A stretch of DNA of 5,711 bases, taken from NCBI GenBank assembly GCA_015492875.1, contig WGEI01000260.1, forward strand, positions 1-5,711, written 5' to 3'. The notes under the pieces were generated by a model. It saw nothing but the letters and a program-made list of their open reading frames with translations, was not told where the DNA came from and made no database searches. Positions 5,500-5,711 of this stretch are shown here, one piece after another. The DNA comes from Anaerolineae bacterium. Lineage in GTDB: Bacteria; Chloroflexota; Anaerolineae; Aggregatilineales; Phototrophicaceae. Position 1 is the stretch's first letter. The number at the start of each line of letters is the position of its first letter. The position numbers and the translations under genes are program-made.

Positions 5500-5711
5500 T
5501 CACCCCAATACTTCCAATGCCGCTAACATGCGGGCGGCGGCGTGGCCATCGCCATAAAAGTCGGGATGTTCGACGGGGGGTGGGGTGAGCGCTTCGGCAA
5601 TGGCGCGGAGAATGGCGTCTGTTTGCGCTTCCGCTAGGCGATTCCAGCCACTATTGACTGTTTCCACCCATTCGGTTTCGGTGCGGACGGTGACGCAGGG
5701 CGTTCTTAAGA
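5500..5711 (-). CDS. wecB: UDP-GlcNAc 2-epimerase family protein, C-terminal end only
   Basis: Reading the minus strand from 5709 gives 69 residues before TGA (5502-5500); the start lies beyond the right edge, and about 300 residues are missing for a family of roughly 370. The visible part has two hallmarks of non-hydrolysing UDP-N-acetylglucosamine 2-epimerases: LRTPCVTVRTETEWVETVNSG near the beginning and FYGDGHAAARMLAALEVLG at the end. These enzymes interconvert UDP-GlcNAc and UDP-ManNAc in the cytosol for cell-surface polysaccharides. The TEWVE form (rather than TERPE) is also found in WbpI/WlbD-type epimerases acting on UDP-diacetamido-glucuronic acid, so the exact substrate is open and the wecB symbol is by family. 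It is convergent with the sigma gene, and GC is high again. Confidence 0.85.
   Translation of the reverse strand, partial: LRTPCVTVRTETEWVETVNSGWNRLAEAQTDAILRAIAEALTPPPVEHPDFYGDGHAAARMLAALEVLG

Overview
The window looks like ordinary chromosome from a moderately GC-rich bacterium, most likely a member of Chloroflexota. That is an inference from three things: an F420-type luciferase-like oxidoreductase of the Rv3520c kind, a DUF3352-like exported protein, and a pentapeptide-repeat protein ending in an ILPD-x-x-KW tail. No rRNA or other decisive marker is present, so the assignment is tentative. No tRNA, rRNA, CRISPR array, transposase or phage gene was seen.

Layout from left to right. (1) The 3' end of a plus-strand pentapeptide-repeat gene (1-474), cut by the window edge. 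(2) A convergent minus-strand gene for an exported DUF3352-like protein (504-2183), with a good candidate promoter. (3) A minus-strand gene for a luciferase-like F420-dependent oxidoreductase (2343-3371). It is separated from gene 2 by a strong hairpin, so the two are probably separate transcription units. (4) A minus-strand gene for an unrecognised secreted protein (3597-4709). (5) A divergent plus-strand ECF sigma factor gene (4901-5464) with no anti-sigma gene next to it in this window. (6) The last 69 codons of a minus-strand UDP-GlcNAc 2-epimerase-family gene (5500-5711), cut by the right edge.

Genes 4 and 5 and the AT-rich DNA between them have clearly lower GC than the flanks. Hand counts give 21/60 G+C at 4261-4320 and 15/60 at 4741-4800, against 39/60 at 1201-1260 and 36/60 at 2821-2880. 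They look like a small compositional island between two GC-rich housekeeping-type genes. The divergent gap holds GGAAC-N16-CGTT, the form typical of many ECF-dependent promoters, pointing toward the sigma factor gene. The best regulatory hypothesis here is therefore an autoregulated ECF sigma factor facing a secreted protein of unknown function.

Three minus-strand genes end 9-16 nt before an inverted repeat that lacks a following U-tract, which may reflect how transcripts end in this organism. No clearly new multi-gene system is visible. The ECF/secreted-protein pair and the hairpin pattern deserve the second look.
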